This document shows, one piece after another, positions 10,514 to 22,557 of a stretch of 64,000 nucleotides of DNA. Under the pieces are notes generated by a model. It was given only the letters and a program-made list of their open reading frames with translations, was not told the origin of the DNA and did no database searches. The number at the start of each line of letters is the position of its first letter. Position 1 is the first letter of the stretch. The DNA is from Polyporus tsugae. Taxonomy: Eukaryota; Basidiomycota; Agaricomycetes; Polyporales; Polyporaceae. The stretch spans positions 3,095,179 through 3,159,178 of the forward strand of contig JAHRBS010000002.1 in the NCBI GenBank assembly GCA_024305745.1, written 5' to 3'. The position numbers were made by a program, and so were the translations under genes.

Positions 10514-11040
10514 TTTTTGGATCTAGGCGCAGTCGAAATCCCTGTGACCGATTGGACTATGTAGGTAGCATACGATGAAACGCGGCATGTCCGGCCGCAC
10601 GCAAACCGCACCGTCAGGTACAGACGGTGTCGGAATGACGGGGCGTCCGGCAGCGGGAGATGACATCTTTCGAGTCGCTTTCTGGCCGATTTTCTTCGTC
10701 GGCGCGCTTGTCCTTATGTGCGTGGCGAGAGTCCGCCCGGGGTATTACGGTCAGTGAGCATGTACATCGTTTTGAATACTGCGAGTCTCGGCGTGAAGGT
10801 GAGTGCGGCGCTCTCACTGTAAGTAACTTGCTATTTTCGCCCTGTCGGGGTCGCGCTGAGGACACTGAATTTCGAGATATTTGCGCGGTGTCGTAAACGC
10901 GAAGTATCTTTGGATGCATAGCCTGCATCGCGGGCTGAGGTGGCGTCGTAGACGAAAATGGCGACTGGTGAGAGCTGCGGGCGGAATGAAATATATTTGC
11001 ATTCTCGAGTACTGTACAAGGCGAAAACTGTGCGCAAACC
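10514..11040. other. Variable spacer between hypothetical gene and minisatellite, copy 1
   Basis: No gene seen. It has the densest copy-to-copy variation of the unit (10560-10860). Copy 1 alone has ggcatgtcc, gtgaaggtg and ctattttcgccctg here. Two GTRAGT sites at about 10800 and 10820 are isolated. Confidence 0.5.
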
Positions 11041-11227
11041 CATCCCCCGATGCTCCCATCCCATCCATCCCGTCCCACCCAAACACATCCCCCCAACCCA
11101 CCATCGCACTCACCATCGCACTCACCATCGCACTCACCATCGCACTCACCATCCCATCCCATCGCACTCATCATCCCACTCACCATCCCACTCACCATCC
11201 CATCGCATCCCACTCATCATCCCATCC
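11041..11227. repeat. 12-bp minisatellite at unit junction 1/2 (four canonical repeats)
   Basis: Tandem accatcgcactc four times, then degenerate catcccactc-type repeats, 187 bp in all. It begins downstream of, and overlaps, the Tvp38 stop codon at 11217-11219. On the gene's strand each repeat reads gatggtgagtgc, so it contains gtgagt, a 5' splice-site consensus. Confidence 0.95.
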
Positions 11228-12853
11228 GGAGTCCGTGTTTATCTCCCTGGCCGTGAACCCCTGCGTGCCTGGGACAAACACCGCGGCGCCCACACGTCCG
11301 GCCGCGACCGAGACCCACGCGCGAGCCCTGAGGCTGGGGCTGACCATACTTCGTGAGCGGGATGTCGACATGAGACGCAGCGGGAGTGAACGAGACGGAG
11401 GCGGTCGACTCGAGCATCGACGGGCTGCTGCTGCCATACGGCATCTTGTTCGCGAGCTTCGCCTGACGCGCCTTGCGGCGGTCGTAGATCACGAGCGGCT
11501 TCGCCTCGTTCATCTTGTGGTAGATGTACCACATCGCGCCGACCGTCATCAGCGTCGTCAGCCCGACGACAACGTACTTGATGATGTTGTCCGACGTGCT
11601 GCTCGTCCCGTCCTCGGACTGCTCGAGCGCGACCCCGAGGTAGACGGTGATGAACTGCTTCGGGAGCGACAGGATCGCCGCGATCGAGAACGTCATCACG
11701 CCCATGCCGCACGTCGAGAACACCGCGGTCGTGACTGTGCGCGGAACCGGTCAGCACTCGACGGCACACAAGGAGAATCGGGACGCACAGTGGCCGGGGA
11801 TGGCGCTCAGCCGCGCGATCAGCGCGATCTTGAAGCCGCCTTCGCGGACGACGCGCGCCAGACACGCATATTGCAACTTTGTCCGCTCCAGCTTCTCTCC
11901 GCGCGCGGCACAGCAGTACTTGAACGCGCTTCGTGATGAGAACGCGGAAATGAGCGTCCTTTTCATACCAAACGACCGCCGTACTCACTAGAAGTTTCCC
12001 AGTTCGCCGAGGAAAGTGCCTGCCGCGACGATCCCGAAGCCGGGCCAGAGACCCCAGACGAGACCACAGAGGATGGCGACGATCTCGTGGCCGAAGAGGG
12101 GAGGGAAGGAGATGACGAAGAGGACGCCAATCGGGATCGTCCAGCCGAATGGGAGACTGCAATGAGAACGGCATCAGCGCCGATCATGGCAGGACAGAAG
12201 AATCAAACGGGGGTGGCGGTGAATGGGGGAAGGTGAAATAATAGATGGGCGTTGGCCCTTCCTGCGCACAGTGCTTGTGCATGGCAACGGCGAGGCTTGG
12301 CGCAGTGACGGACATGCGACGAAGGAAAGGAGGAAAACGGGACGCACCCGTGCATCCAATTCGCTGCCGGCTTGAGCCAGTTGACGATCTGCTTGTGGTA
12401 TACGGTGAAGAGGATGATGCCGACCAAGGAAATGGCGAACGCGACGTAGTACCCTGCGCCGCAAACCGTCAGCTGTAGCGCACCGAGGAACAAGCAACGC
12501 GAGCACGCACAAAACCATTCCTTGCGGATCCAATACTTCCACTTGAGCATGCGCTCCCAGTCGAAGACGCCCTTCTGGAGCTCCTTGGCCTCGCTCGGGG
12601 TGGGACTGGGGGTCCTGTTGATGGCGTGTACGTCGAGGCCGGCCTTGGCGTGGCGGTCGCCGTAGGAATACCGCTTGTGTGGGGCGTGTTTGTCCGAGTC
12701 GTGGTCGCGCTCGCCGGAGGAGTCGCTGTCGAAGGACCTGGCGTCGAGGCGGGTGTCAGGGGGATAGGGATATGGGGGGTTGGAGTTGACGTTTGCGTAG
12801 TGTCCGGCGGAGGAAGGCTCGCGGGAACCGTAGGGAGAGCGTGGGGCAGCCAT
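11217..12853 (-). CDS. Tvp38/TMEM64-family Golgi membrane protein (VTT domain), complete copy 2
   Basis: My model has five exons: 12511-12853, 12348-12453, 11989-12156, 11789-11928 and 11217-11734. All introns are GT-AG and the total is 1275 nt, encoding 424 aa. The first intron (57 nt) keeps frame, but removing it joins KEWF to WYYVAF and replaces a Cys-rich stretch with a continuous membrane segment, so I prefer it spliced. Residues 1-95 are polar and probably disordered (PNP-, Ser- and Asp-rich). Membrane segments lie near 116-138, 155-200, 265-289 and 303-324. The VTT core includes GTFLGELGNFY (196-206), RLSAIP (245-250) and SLPKQF with YLG (275-286). Yeast Tvp38 is a Golgi/late-secretory membrane protein, and relatives include bacterial DedA, TMEM41B and VMP1. 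The start is the first ATG after a pyrimidine-rich leader. The stop lies inside the downstream minisatellite. The family call is firm; the exact role in this organism is inferred. Confidence 0.88.
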
Positions 12854-13166
12854 GGTGACGAGGATGTATGAGGGTGTGGAAGAAGATGAGAGAGAAGAAG
12901 GACGATGGGAGAATCAAGCGATCGCCGAAGAAGAAGAAGAGAAGGAAGAAGGTGTCGCGTCGAACTAGACCAGCCAGAGAGACAGAACGAGAATGGTGAG
13001 CGAGTGGAGTAGTGGCGGCCTGAGGCGGAGAGAGAGGGAGAGAGTAAAAGCGGGGGCGGGAGCGCGGGAGAGCGCTGCTTGGGCCTGCGCTGAGCACTGC
13101 TCCGACTCGCCGTTGCGGGTGTGCCTGGCCCGGATCAGGGCGCCGACTGATGGCCACGCCTCGCAA
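12854..13166 (-). promoter_or_regulatory. Tvp38 leader and promoter region, copy 2
   Basis: This copy is 3 nt shorter than copy 1 because one ttc/gaa triplet is lost in the CT-rich tract (around 12930-12945). It is otherwise the same. Confidence 0.48.
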
Positions 13167-14474
13167 TGCGCCCTCCCGCCTCGTCCCGCCTCTTGATCAC
13201 CGCCGTCAGTCGGCCAGTCGTTTACACCACCTCGCGTGCTCTCATTCCAGAGCAGACTCTCGTATTTTTCTCAATCCTGTCCGCACACAGTCCAGAGCTT
13301 TGCAGTCGTCGGCGGTGCAACACCAGCGCAGTCCGTTCAAGTGATCATGACACACGCGCCGTGTGCACGTGCTACCGCCTTCGTGCTTATGCATCATCCC
13401 TCTCCAGCTTGTATTGGTCGCTGATCGAATTTTCCTCTCTGGCTATGGCTACATAACGAACTCGCGACTGACGGCTTTCCTGCTGAGCCACAGGGACTCG
13501 TTCACTCTGGTTGGCTACGCAGTGATGGAAGTACATAAAGTACTCGCCAAATAAGCACACGCAGTCCGTATTTTCCTCCACTATCTCAAGGTAATTAACC
13601 GACACTCAAGCTGGGCAGACAGCCAACCGCGCTCGCGCGAGGCGGCTCATAGTCCCGTCTTCGACTATGATTCACGGGTGCAGTGCGCGAGCCCTCCCCG
13701 AGCGTGGCGCGCACTCTTCCCGATCCACCGGAAGTTGCACAACACATTGCTTTGGGGGGCAAGGCGCCGCCGACTGGGACGCTTCTCTCTCCGACAGCTT
13801 TCGCTCTCGCTTTCTCGCCGGTTCTCTCTCCCGTCGTCGAATGTCGACGCGTCAAAACGTGCTCTTCCACCTTTTTTTTCGGCCGCTCTTCTGCCTCTTT
13901 CGAACGACAGCTTTCTCCCTCGGTTTCGCCTTCCGAGACGCGGCTCGAACCGAGTCTCTTACGCATCGAACACCCCAGACCAGCCTCAAACAACGCCCAC
14001 CACGGCTGCGCCATGAAGATCTCGCGTGTTGCACCGCTCTCCCGGTGCGCAGTACGCTTTCTTTCTCGCCTGCGTACGCGTTCTGCGCTTCAAACACTCC
14101 CCCGTATGTCTTCAACTCAGTTGTCCCGTCCCCCATACAGAGTCGCGCCCCGTTGTGTTCGGCGTCCCTGACGTCCTTTCCCCGCTATTTCCCAGATGCG
14201 TCCACTCAGTGTGACTACAGGACCGCGCACGGCACACGAGGACGGACGTGAGCCCGTCTCAGGTGCGACGACGTAGCTAGGCGGAATCAACGCGAGAGCG
14301 CAGGGATGAATTCAGAACCCGGTACAAAGACGACTCAGAGAGGCCGTGGAAATGCGGCAGAAGCGGACGCGATTGAGTCTCGATACGGTATCCTCGGGCT
14401 CGGATGTAAGTAACGGCGCGAGCCACTTCATGTATCCGCGCTCGGTTCGTGAGCCCGTTGATGCTCTGCTACAG
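13167..14474. other. Interval upstream of Tvp38, copy 2
   Basis: No recognisable gene. It lacks 6 bp (cgactc) near 13308 and has agcttgtattggt in place of the copy-1 allele at 13406-13420. The two candidate ATGs of copy 1 are kept, at 14013 and 14306. Confidence 0.3.
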
Positions 14475-14988
14475 CTATCCGGACACCGTGGACGACGCCG
14501 GGCACCCAACGCCGCGGCCGTTCGAGTTCTGGAGCGTCCAGGCCAGCGTCGCGTTGCCCGTCGGGAAGTGCGCTGCGATGGGCGGATTGCGCGCCATGTT
14601 TCCCGCCGCGACGTTCGCATTCAACGCCTGTGACGACGAAGAGAACGCGGTGAGTAAAAAGGCCTCGAAACGCATGATGTAGGCAGATGCACAGCGATGT
14701 ACTGGTCGCGCGGGGGCGGGCATGGGCAGCGGTGAGGATCGGCTTGCCGTCGGGGCCATTGACACCATCGCAGTTGCTTTGTGGGTAGAACATCAGTTAT
14801 CGGTTATTCTATTCGGCGAAAGCGAGAGTGGACGCTTACCCAGTACCGTTGAGGTGAACACCGGTCTGGTCGCCGAAGTCGGGGACGAGCGCAGGATCCA
14901 CGTCGCGGCGGGCGAGAGGACTTGAGCGAACGGAGGCGGTGATGGTGGCTGCAGCGAGGATCACAGTGGATCCGAACTTGAGCTTGAT
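14475..14988 (-). pseudogene. Degenerate small secreted protein, copy 2
   Basis: Identical in structure to copy 1, including the ATC in place of a start and the one-base frame break in the middle exon (14693-14776). Exons are 14840-14988, 14693-14776 and 14475-14627. Confidence 0.5.
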
Positions 14989-16645
14989 GGTAGGGGTTGA
15001 CTTTGCTCTCTCGCGTTTTCCGACTCGTCCGGCTCTCCCCGGCCCGTCATCCCTGCGCGATCGTGTTCGATCCCCAGCCAGCGCACCTTCCCTATTCCCT
15101 ACCACAGTACATGCAGACGGCGGCCACGCGGCCACGGCCGCCGCCTGCGGAATGGGAGAAACACGCGGCGCCCTACTAAATGCTTACAAACAGCCCGAAC
15201 CAACAGGGGAATCGCGTCCGGCACTGCTACATGCCAGAAATCGGGCGGGCCCCGTCCTCAATCTCCACCGTCCTCGGTCTACCATGGCCAGTGCCGCCGT
15301 GCCCGCCCGCCACCTCCACAAGCTACGTTCAGCATGGTGAGTTCGAGTCGGCAAGGGACGGATGGATAGCTAACAGCCGACGTACCTTCAGTCGCTGCCG
15401 CGAGTTATCCCGGGTGGGACACGGTCGTCTTCGCGCGGTTGAGTCGTCGGTGACGGACAAACTGAACAGTATAGACCAGAGCTGTGCAGAGGCCCCGCGG
15501 TGTCGAAGCTGACGGCATGGGGATGTAGCTGTGGTGGGCGGCGGGAATGGCGTGCCCCTCCTCGTTGTTAGGATACTTATACTCTCATAGCCCTCTAACC
15601 GCGCGCACGGACCACACCACACCGTTCAGCGGGGGGGCAAGCTTAAGGATAGCACCGCCGCTCCACTCCAACTCACGGTTGCACGGCCGGCGATTCGCAA
15701 GTGTTCCGCGCGTACGCTCTAGTCAAGTTCCTTCCGGGGCCCGGCGCTGGGCGGAAATTTGACGGTCGGTTCCATTCACGTATCGCTTCCTCCGGTTCCC
15801 TGACCTCCGTTCGCTCTGCAGGAATCTTCATTTCCTTCTTGGAACTTCGACGCGGCGCTGGTCTCCGCTGGCTTGTCGTTCCTTCCGGTCCCCGCCGTCA
15901 CCTGTCCCTCACTCTCCTCGTCGCCCTCGTACGTCCCGACCTGGGCTCAGCAGGCAATCCAGCGGGGCCTCTCAGTTCTTCGAAGACGAGCGTGAAGCAA
16001 CTTTGGTACAGACTCGGACTACTAACTAGTGCCAGCGAGTGTCGAGAGGAGGGGTTTATCGCCGCGGAATTGCATGCCGGCATAGTCCATCCTCGGCTCA
16101 CGTCCTTCCCATATTCTATCGTTGTGGGTCCCTGCAGCGCCTAGCTATAGTCAGGTACGCTGTATCCGACCGAAGAATGGATTTATTTTAGGATCATCGA
16201 GACAGGTGCTCCGTGTGCCGCCGACCTGCAGCCTGAACGCGAGGATGGGTGGACACATTCCGGCCACTCGAGACTCCAGGTCAGCGCGTGCAGTTCAAGT
16301 GTAGCAGACGTCGAGTACGCTCTGAACGGCGGGTGCGACGCTCATCGCGTCCGGCCTTTCAGGGCTCGGGGTCCGGTTGACTGAATTTCTGTGAATTATA
16401 AGAGGGTATTGAATCAGTAGCATCTCACCAGCGCACCCGAACACACTGCCGTGCAGCCATAGACGACAGCCACCCAGGCTGCGTACTGTCGTCCACTGCT
16501 TCTAGCCAGCGGAAGGCGTCAGGCTGCCAGCCGCAGGTAGCAACAGAACCTCCCGACCGAACAAGACTGAGAAGACTCGCACGCCGGCTATGGCACTCGT
16601 CTAGCACCCTGAGATTGAGCGGCGTGAGCGCAGAGCCGCAAGGCC
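14989..16645. other. Unassigned sequence, copy 2
   Basis: Same content as copy 1. The intron-like segment is at 15337-15391. It reads cgctctagt near 15720, where copy 1 has cgcactagt. Confidence 0.3.
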
Positions 16646-16984
16646 TTGGATAGTTGTTGTCTATGTACAACCTGTCCACAGCCTGAGGATACGGAGAGCC
16701 TGCGAAAAAGCGCATTACATGGGCGCACCCGTACGCGGCAGAATCTAGACGGCGCGAGGGTGCACCAGCGATCTGATTCAAAAACTCGCAAGACCGGCAT
16801 CCTCGCGGCGGAATATCGGGAAATGGAACCGGACGTGTTCGATAGCATGTTCAAGTTCAAGTGCGTCCGCTTGAAGGCCGTTGACTTACTCAAGGGTCCG
16901 AATCGCACTCAGTTGTCCGTTCGGAGGGCTGAATGCGTGCAAACCGTCGAATATACATGTCACAAAAATACAGATGTAGTGTAG
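16646..16984 (+). CDS. Hypothetical open frame, copy 2
   Basis: Same 112 codons as copy 1, with no amino-acid difference noticed. Product unknown. Confidence 0.28.
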   Translation: MDSCCLCTTCPQPEDTESLRKSALHGRTRTRQNLDGARVHQRSDSKTRKTGILAAEYREMEPDVFDSMFKFKCVRLKAVDLLKGPNRTQLSVRRAECVQTVEYTCHKNTDVV

Positions 16985-19900
16985 CTGGAATTACAACCTC
17001 AAAGGAAGACGAACCGGGTCGGGTTTGGTGAGAGCGAACAGAGGAAAGACTCCGAGTCCGCCGCCGCGCGCGGGACGAGCGTGCGCGCCCGTCCACATTT
17101 GGCAAGAGCTCGGGTCCCGGCGCTCGACTCGACATCTTACAACCCGACCACCACCACGGTCCGCTAGGGATGCAGATTCCTGCAAATGCGACCGTGTGAC
17201 GACGTTTCGGGCCGTTCTGTTGCATGACATCTCCGCGGACTCTCTGTACTCCGCCGACACTGGACCCTTGGATATCCACGACTGTCTGCCGTCTGGGTCT
17301 CGTCTCGCCGCCGCCGTCCTGCAAGCAGCCGGCATACGACTCTGGCTCCGCCGCTTGGTTTCGTGCCCCTCAAAGAAGCGAGGAGGTCCGTTCTCGATCG
17401 TATGCGGGTACGTACCAGGCAAATACGCCGGGCCGCTCTTCGACCCTGCCATGCTCGGCTCGCTTGACATTCTGGCATCAAGAAGGTGAGTTTGTCCTAC
17501 CGTTCTTTCCCTAGTGCGAGTGTAGAAGTCGCCGCGGGACAGTCCCGACTGTCATTGAAAGTGGTCTTGACAACATGCCGAGTACGCTCCTCCGTCTCAC
17601 TTGGCGTGCGTGGAGAATCGAACTTTCTGCACGTCCGTGGGCATCTCAAACAGTGCGGGAGGCGCATTTCTTGTCGTGCAGCTCGATCACCAGTGTACCC
17701 CACGGACGCGGTGCCAGTACGCCGTCGATATCACCCTGCAGAGTCTTCCCGCAGGCCGGGCCCACTCCCGCTGTGCGAGTTTGCCTGCAAAAGAGGTCAG
17801 AGTGAGCATGGGTATAATGACGACGGATGCCGAACACGCCCGTGTTGCAGGTACGTGCCGCGTCATGTTCGTCCCCGGATTGTCTCGTGTTTCGAACGGC
17901 ACCATCGGGGCTTCCCCGAATATTGAATTCTGTGCTAATTATGCGCCCATCTCGCCAGGACCATGGTTACGGAAGGCCCTGTCCTAAATGTCGTCCATCG
18001 GAGCGCCGTACATCTAGCGGACCTAGCGTTGAACTATACCCAGACAGTGTACGTCATTTTCGATCACAACGGCAGGCGCAGATCACAAGCGTCTTGGAGA
18101 CGTTGTTTCCATTGGACACAGCAGCTCTGCACGGTCTTCTGTGGAACGTATCAGAGGACCGCGCCGAGCTGCTGGAACGTTCCGCTCGATTGGTTGTGTG
18201 CTCGCCTGGAACTTGATTCCAGCCGACTCCGGTGGGCCAGCTTAATGTCTTACACGCGCGACCCCGCGGCCGCAACAATCAGTGTCTGGCCTGGAGTTTC
18301 GGATGACCGAGGACGTGAACACGGTGCCGGGGAAGGGACAGCGCAAGCAGTCACCAGACCAGGTTTTTCTCTGCTTCTCCTCTGCCCTCGGGTGCTCGGC
18401 GCATGAGTCTGAACTGCCGCCACTCCGTAATGCGAATCCCTTGGCACCCATCTACACCGACAACTTGAGGGTACGACGCAGTATCGGTAGTGGAAGGTGG
18501 TGGCGCGGTGGGAAAACACCGCCTGTAGATGGTTTGGTCACGCAATTTGGGACCATCGTCGCTTCGACAGTTTGGGGTTAGTTTGAGGTGCAACGGACGG
18601 AGATTTGGCGGCCGCGATCGAGAACATCTCGTGGATGTTTCCGAGTCCTCGGCTTTGAATGGCGGATCTCGGAGCACTGCCCGGAATTCAAACAAGTCTG
18701 ACACATGCCAAACGGCGATTGCATTGCCAGGTCGTCGATCGGCTGGAGGGAGAGACACGCATTCACGTCTCCCGTACATCCCCGACTTTGAGCGGTGCTG
18801 TCAGGCACTGTTCGGTTCATCAACTCGATGTGGTAGGAGTTTGCGGCCTCGGCGCGAAATTATGTCCGGCAAACAAACATCCAGAATACAGGTTCGTAAC
18901 CCTTGACATCGAGGTCCCGGTCTCAGCACTCACGTCTGGTCAGGTCAAGCGCGAACACTAGCAGCAGCCCGGATACTATTCGACGGGGTCCCATGGCATA
19001 CAGGAGCCATGCCTCTTCCTCCGCCACTTGGAGAGGCGGACCGTGGCAACGATGCTGTCGTCTGCTGCATCCGTATCTCATCAACCTGACGACGGTGAGT
19101 TTTCCAAGCGGATCCCCGGTTCTCTTCCATTCAGGCACGCCGGTAGACCAGGATGCTGTCGGCGGACCCTGCTTTGGCTCCTCTTCTCACGGTGAATGGG
19201 GGCGACGCTCCTGTTCTAGAGCGCAGGCTGACGTCGTCTTCCGAGACTTCTCGTTCATCGGGCGAGCTACCGACAGACTTGTACAGCCATTCGGAGATCT
19301 GCCTTTCTCCGGGAGAGAAGTGTAGACGGATAGTCCGCCGCCGCAGGTAGCTCAGGGATCACAGATCGAGTTCCCGTCCCCAGCACCTCACCTTGGACGT
19401 CTAGGCACGCGAACAAGGTGTGTCCTGGAAGCGATGGGGCGAGCAGTCGGCAGAGAAGAATTCGACCGCCCTTCGACTGGCTTATAGGCACGTAAGTTTG
19501 AAAGCCTGCGTTGGATGCCGAATGCAAACTGATTCCTGCCACAGCCGTCGGAATCGGCGGCATGTGCATGCTCCCCCGCGGTCCTGTTGTGTGGACGTCG
19601 GAACATCGCTTGAATCCTGCAGGGTCCACGGCAGCCGGACATTAGGTGCGTGTGGTTTTGTATGCGAACCTTCCCTATCGGATCACGGCTGTTCAAACCT
19701 GGATCGCCGCCCACAATTCCACAGGATGTGTGCCTGAAACCGCGCGCCGCTCGACTGCCGATTGGCGGTGCGCTATTTTGCGTATGACATTGGCCGTGAT
19801 GCATTGATGGCCACCGGCAGGTACGTACAGTGTTCGAATTCCATTCCTTCTTGTTTGTCTGGCCGTCTTCCTGCACTGCCGCCCTCGTGTGAATGATGAT

Positions 19901-21104
19901 ATACCTACATGAGCTGAGATGCCCACGGCCGCACCCCCGCGAGGGGCTGAGGTTGAGAATGCTGTGGACTTCCAGTCGCTCTGCTCACAAGTCCACGTAA
20001 GACCCGAGTTATGTCATTCGACAGGCTGCTTTGTGTGGTGCTCATTGCCGTTGTTGCATCCCTAGCTTCTCCCTAGAATATTCAAGTCTTCCGTCTTGGG
20101 CTCCGGCCTGGCGACCATCAAATCGGAACGTCTTGGGCTCCTGGACTTCCCCTTCCGGCGTTGTACTCATCACACCGAGGAGCGTCACTTGACCTTCTCT
20201 GATTCGCGCTTAGGATGTTCGGTCGAGGTGCGTTCTTGCCCTAAAAATACATTTGGCAAGACTAACTTTGTCTCGCTCTGTCGTCTTCTTTTCGCTACCG
20301 ATATCCGGCACGGCGGACGACGCTGTACAGGAGACTCCCGTGCGGACATATTTGGTGTGCTGACGGCCGGAACATCGGAGACGATTGAGCACCGCATCAA
20401 GGTCAATGTGTGGACTCACTAGTTTGCTTTTAGATGCCATGTATACCCACCCTCGTCCCATACGGTGAGGTCTCTCGGTCCCCCGCCCTCTACTCAACGA
20501 GTAGGTTCGACTACCCACCCCGCAGTCTCTCGATACGTACACTCCGTACTCTGCCCGTTATCGTGTCGGCACTGAGAGCCGGTATCGTTGTCTTTCCTCT
20601 GCTTCTAGTATCTCGCGATGGGCGTGCCCCTCGTTCCGCAGCTGTCCGCCCTCGCTCCCCGCCCGGGTTATAGACGGCTCACTTCGACTACGCCCAGCCT
20701 TCCCATCACGATGGCCCCATCCGTACTTGGCGGTGCACCCGCCGTCGGCTCCCATGCCAACTCCCCGCCACGCCGTCGTGTGTCACCGCCGTTCCTCCCC
20801 GCCGTTCCTCCCCGCCGTTCCTCCCCGCCGCATTCTCCCTTACACCCAGTTCTACGCCCGGCAGGTGGATACCTGCGACAACCGGTGGTGAGCACAGTTC
20901 CACAGCTGTCTAGGTTCATCGACTCAGTCCTCACCTTTAACAGTGTACCACACGTGCTATGCCGTGGTCTCTCCCTCGCACCTCCTGTTGTAGCTTGACG
21001 GGAAATGCACATGGACTTAGGTGCCGTCGGCTGGACTCTGTCGTTCGTTTGCCCTATGCATTCGTGTCGGCGCACCCGACTGTATTTCTGCTCCGTTGTT
21101 GCAG
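16985..21104. other. Unassigned 4.1-kb stretch, copy 2
   Basis: As copy 1, with an extra T at 18809 that shifts the frame shared by other copies near that point, and three 13-bp repeats at 20786-20830. Confidence 0.3.
20786..20830. repeat. 13-bp VNTR, copy 2 (three repeats)
   Basis: ccgccgttcctcc three times. The 13-nt period changes frame with each repeat, so this stretch is unlikely to be coding. Confidence 0.9.
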
Positions 21105-21832
21105 GCATCCGGCGGCAGCAGCGTTGCCAACTGTACGTTCGTGGTGAGTCTTCTCCCAATTGTTTGTTGTATCTCCGTGATGTTTACGTATCTACGTGCT
21201 ATGTTAGATTTTGTGCTCGCAAATCTTCCGCTGGCAAGCTCGCGAGAGTGGGACGGGTCTGGATCGGACACGACGTTCCGGCTGTCCAGCCAGTGCCTGT
21301 TCGGCGGTCTCTTCTCGACGGTCCCTCTCCGCGCGCTGTTTGCCACCCTCGTTCCGCCGAACGCCTGATACGGGCGACTTCAGCACTGGTGAGTTCTTCC
21401 GCCGCTCCCCACGGTCTCCCTCGCGACTCATCATTCGTGTTTACAGCGCGACCGCTGTCGACTCCCATCCTGCGTCATCTCGACCTCGCGGCCCGTGCGT
21501 ATCTCCGGGTCTGTCGACTTTCTGGTCGTCCCAGTCCGTGGCGCGTCGTTGATGTCTTCTCTACAGGCTTCCCGTGGCGCCTGGGAGTATATGAGAGGGA
21601 TGTCCGGCGGCCGGGGCGACCACAACCATGTGCAGTAAGCGCAGTTCAGATACTCTCGGTTGGCCGGTTTCTTACCGTTGTAAATTCCTTGCAGTGTCGT
21701 GGAACGCTCCGCCGGTCTCGCCCCTACCTCTCGGCGGGCATTGGTGGTGGACCGGCCGCATCGGATGACTTCAAGTTGTCCCGAAAACCTGCGTCGGAGC
21801 GCGCGGCCGCAGGTTATTTCCGGCACGCCTGA
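21105..21832 (+). CDS. Candidate spliced hypothetical gene, copy 2
   Basis: Same model one base shorter in the first intron. It has private substitutions in the last exon (tggaacgct, ccggccgcatc, gcgcggccg). Confidence 0.3.
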
Positions 21833-22358
21833 TTTTTGGATCTAGGCGCAGTCGAAATCCCTGTGACCGATTGGACTATGTAGGTAGAATACGATGAAAC
21901 GCGGCTGTCCGGCCACACGCAAACCGCACCGTCAGGTACAGACGGCGTCGGAATGACGGGGCGCCCGGCAGCGGGAGATGACATCTTTCGAGTCGCTTTC
22001 TGGCCGATTTTCTTCGTCGGCGGGCTTGACCTTAGGTGCACGGCGAGAGTCCGCCCGGGGTATTACGGTCAGTGAGTATGTACATTGTTTTGATTACTGC
22101 GAGTCTCGGCGCGAAGGTGAGTGCGGCGCTCTCACTGTAAGTAACTTGCTGTTTTCGCCCTCTCGGGGTCGCGCTGAGGACACTGAATTTCGAGATATTT
22201 GCGCGGTGTCGTAAACGCGAAGTATCTTTGGATGCATAGCCTGCATCGCGGGCTGAGGTGGCGTCGTAGACGAAAATGGCGACTGGTGAGAGCTGCGGGC
22301 GGAATGAAATATATTTGCATTCTCGAGTACTGTACAAGGCGAAAACTGTGCGCAAACC
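21833..22358. other. Variable spacer, copy 2
   Basis: No gene seen. A private block near 22020-22045 reads gggcttgaccttaggtgcac where the other copies read cgcttgtccttatgtgcgt. Confidence 0.5.
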
Positions 22359-22557
22359 CATCCCCCGATGCTCCCATCCCATCCATCCCGTCCCACCCAA
22401 ACACATCCCCCCAACCCACCATCGCACTCACCATCGCACTCACCATCGCACTCACCATCGCACTCACCATCGCACTCACCATCCCATCCCATCGCACTCA
22501 TCATCCCACTCACCATCCCACTCACCATCCCATCGCATCCCACTCATCATCCCATCC
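22359..22557. repeat. 12-bp minisatellite at junction 2/3 (five canonical repeats)
   Basis: 199 bp; the difference from junction 1/2 is exactly one 12-bp unit. Confidence 0.95.

Larger units (their letters stand above)
1..11315. repeat. Tandem 11.3-kb unit, copy 1
   Basis: The 11315 bp from the window start recur almost verbatim beginning at 11316, 22646, 33954 and 45305. The phase is set only by the window edge, which falls inside the last exon of the Tvp38 gene. Contents in order: Tvp38-family gene (minus), its leader, a degenerate secreted-protein locus (minus), about 7 kb of unassigned sequence with plus-strand open frames, a variable spacer and a minisatellite. Private alleles include Cys5 in Tvp38, a 12-bp-like form of the 13-bp VNTR at 9471-9510 and several SNPs at 10560-10860. 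No rRNA motif is visible, so this is not an rDNA array. Confidence 0.97.

Noticed and set aside
11041..11227. CRISPR array
   Set aside because: The repeats are contiguous 12-mers without unique spacers and lie next to a eukaryotic spliced gene.
10881..11936. Long plus-strand open frame of 351 codons, repeated in other units
   Set aside because: It runs antisense through the minisatellite and the last Tvp38 exons, and its His/Arg/Ala-rich product is a GC-driven shadow of that gene.
11239..12174. Minus-strand open frame of 311 codons over Tvp38
   Set aside because: It is a frame offset from the Tvp38 exons that reads through their introns; the spliced model explains the conserved VTT motifs.
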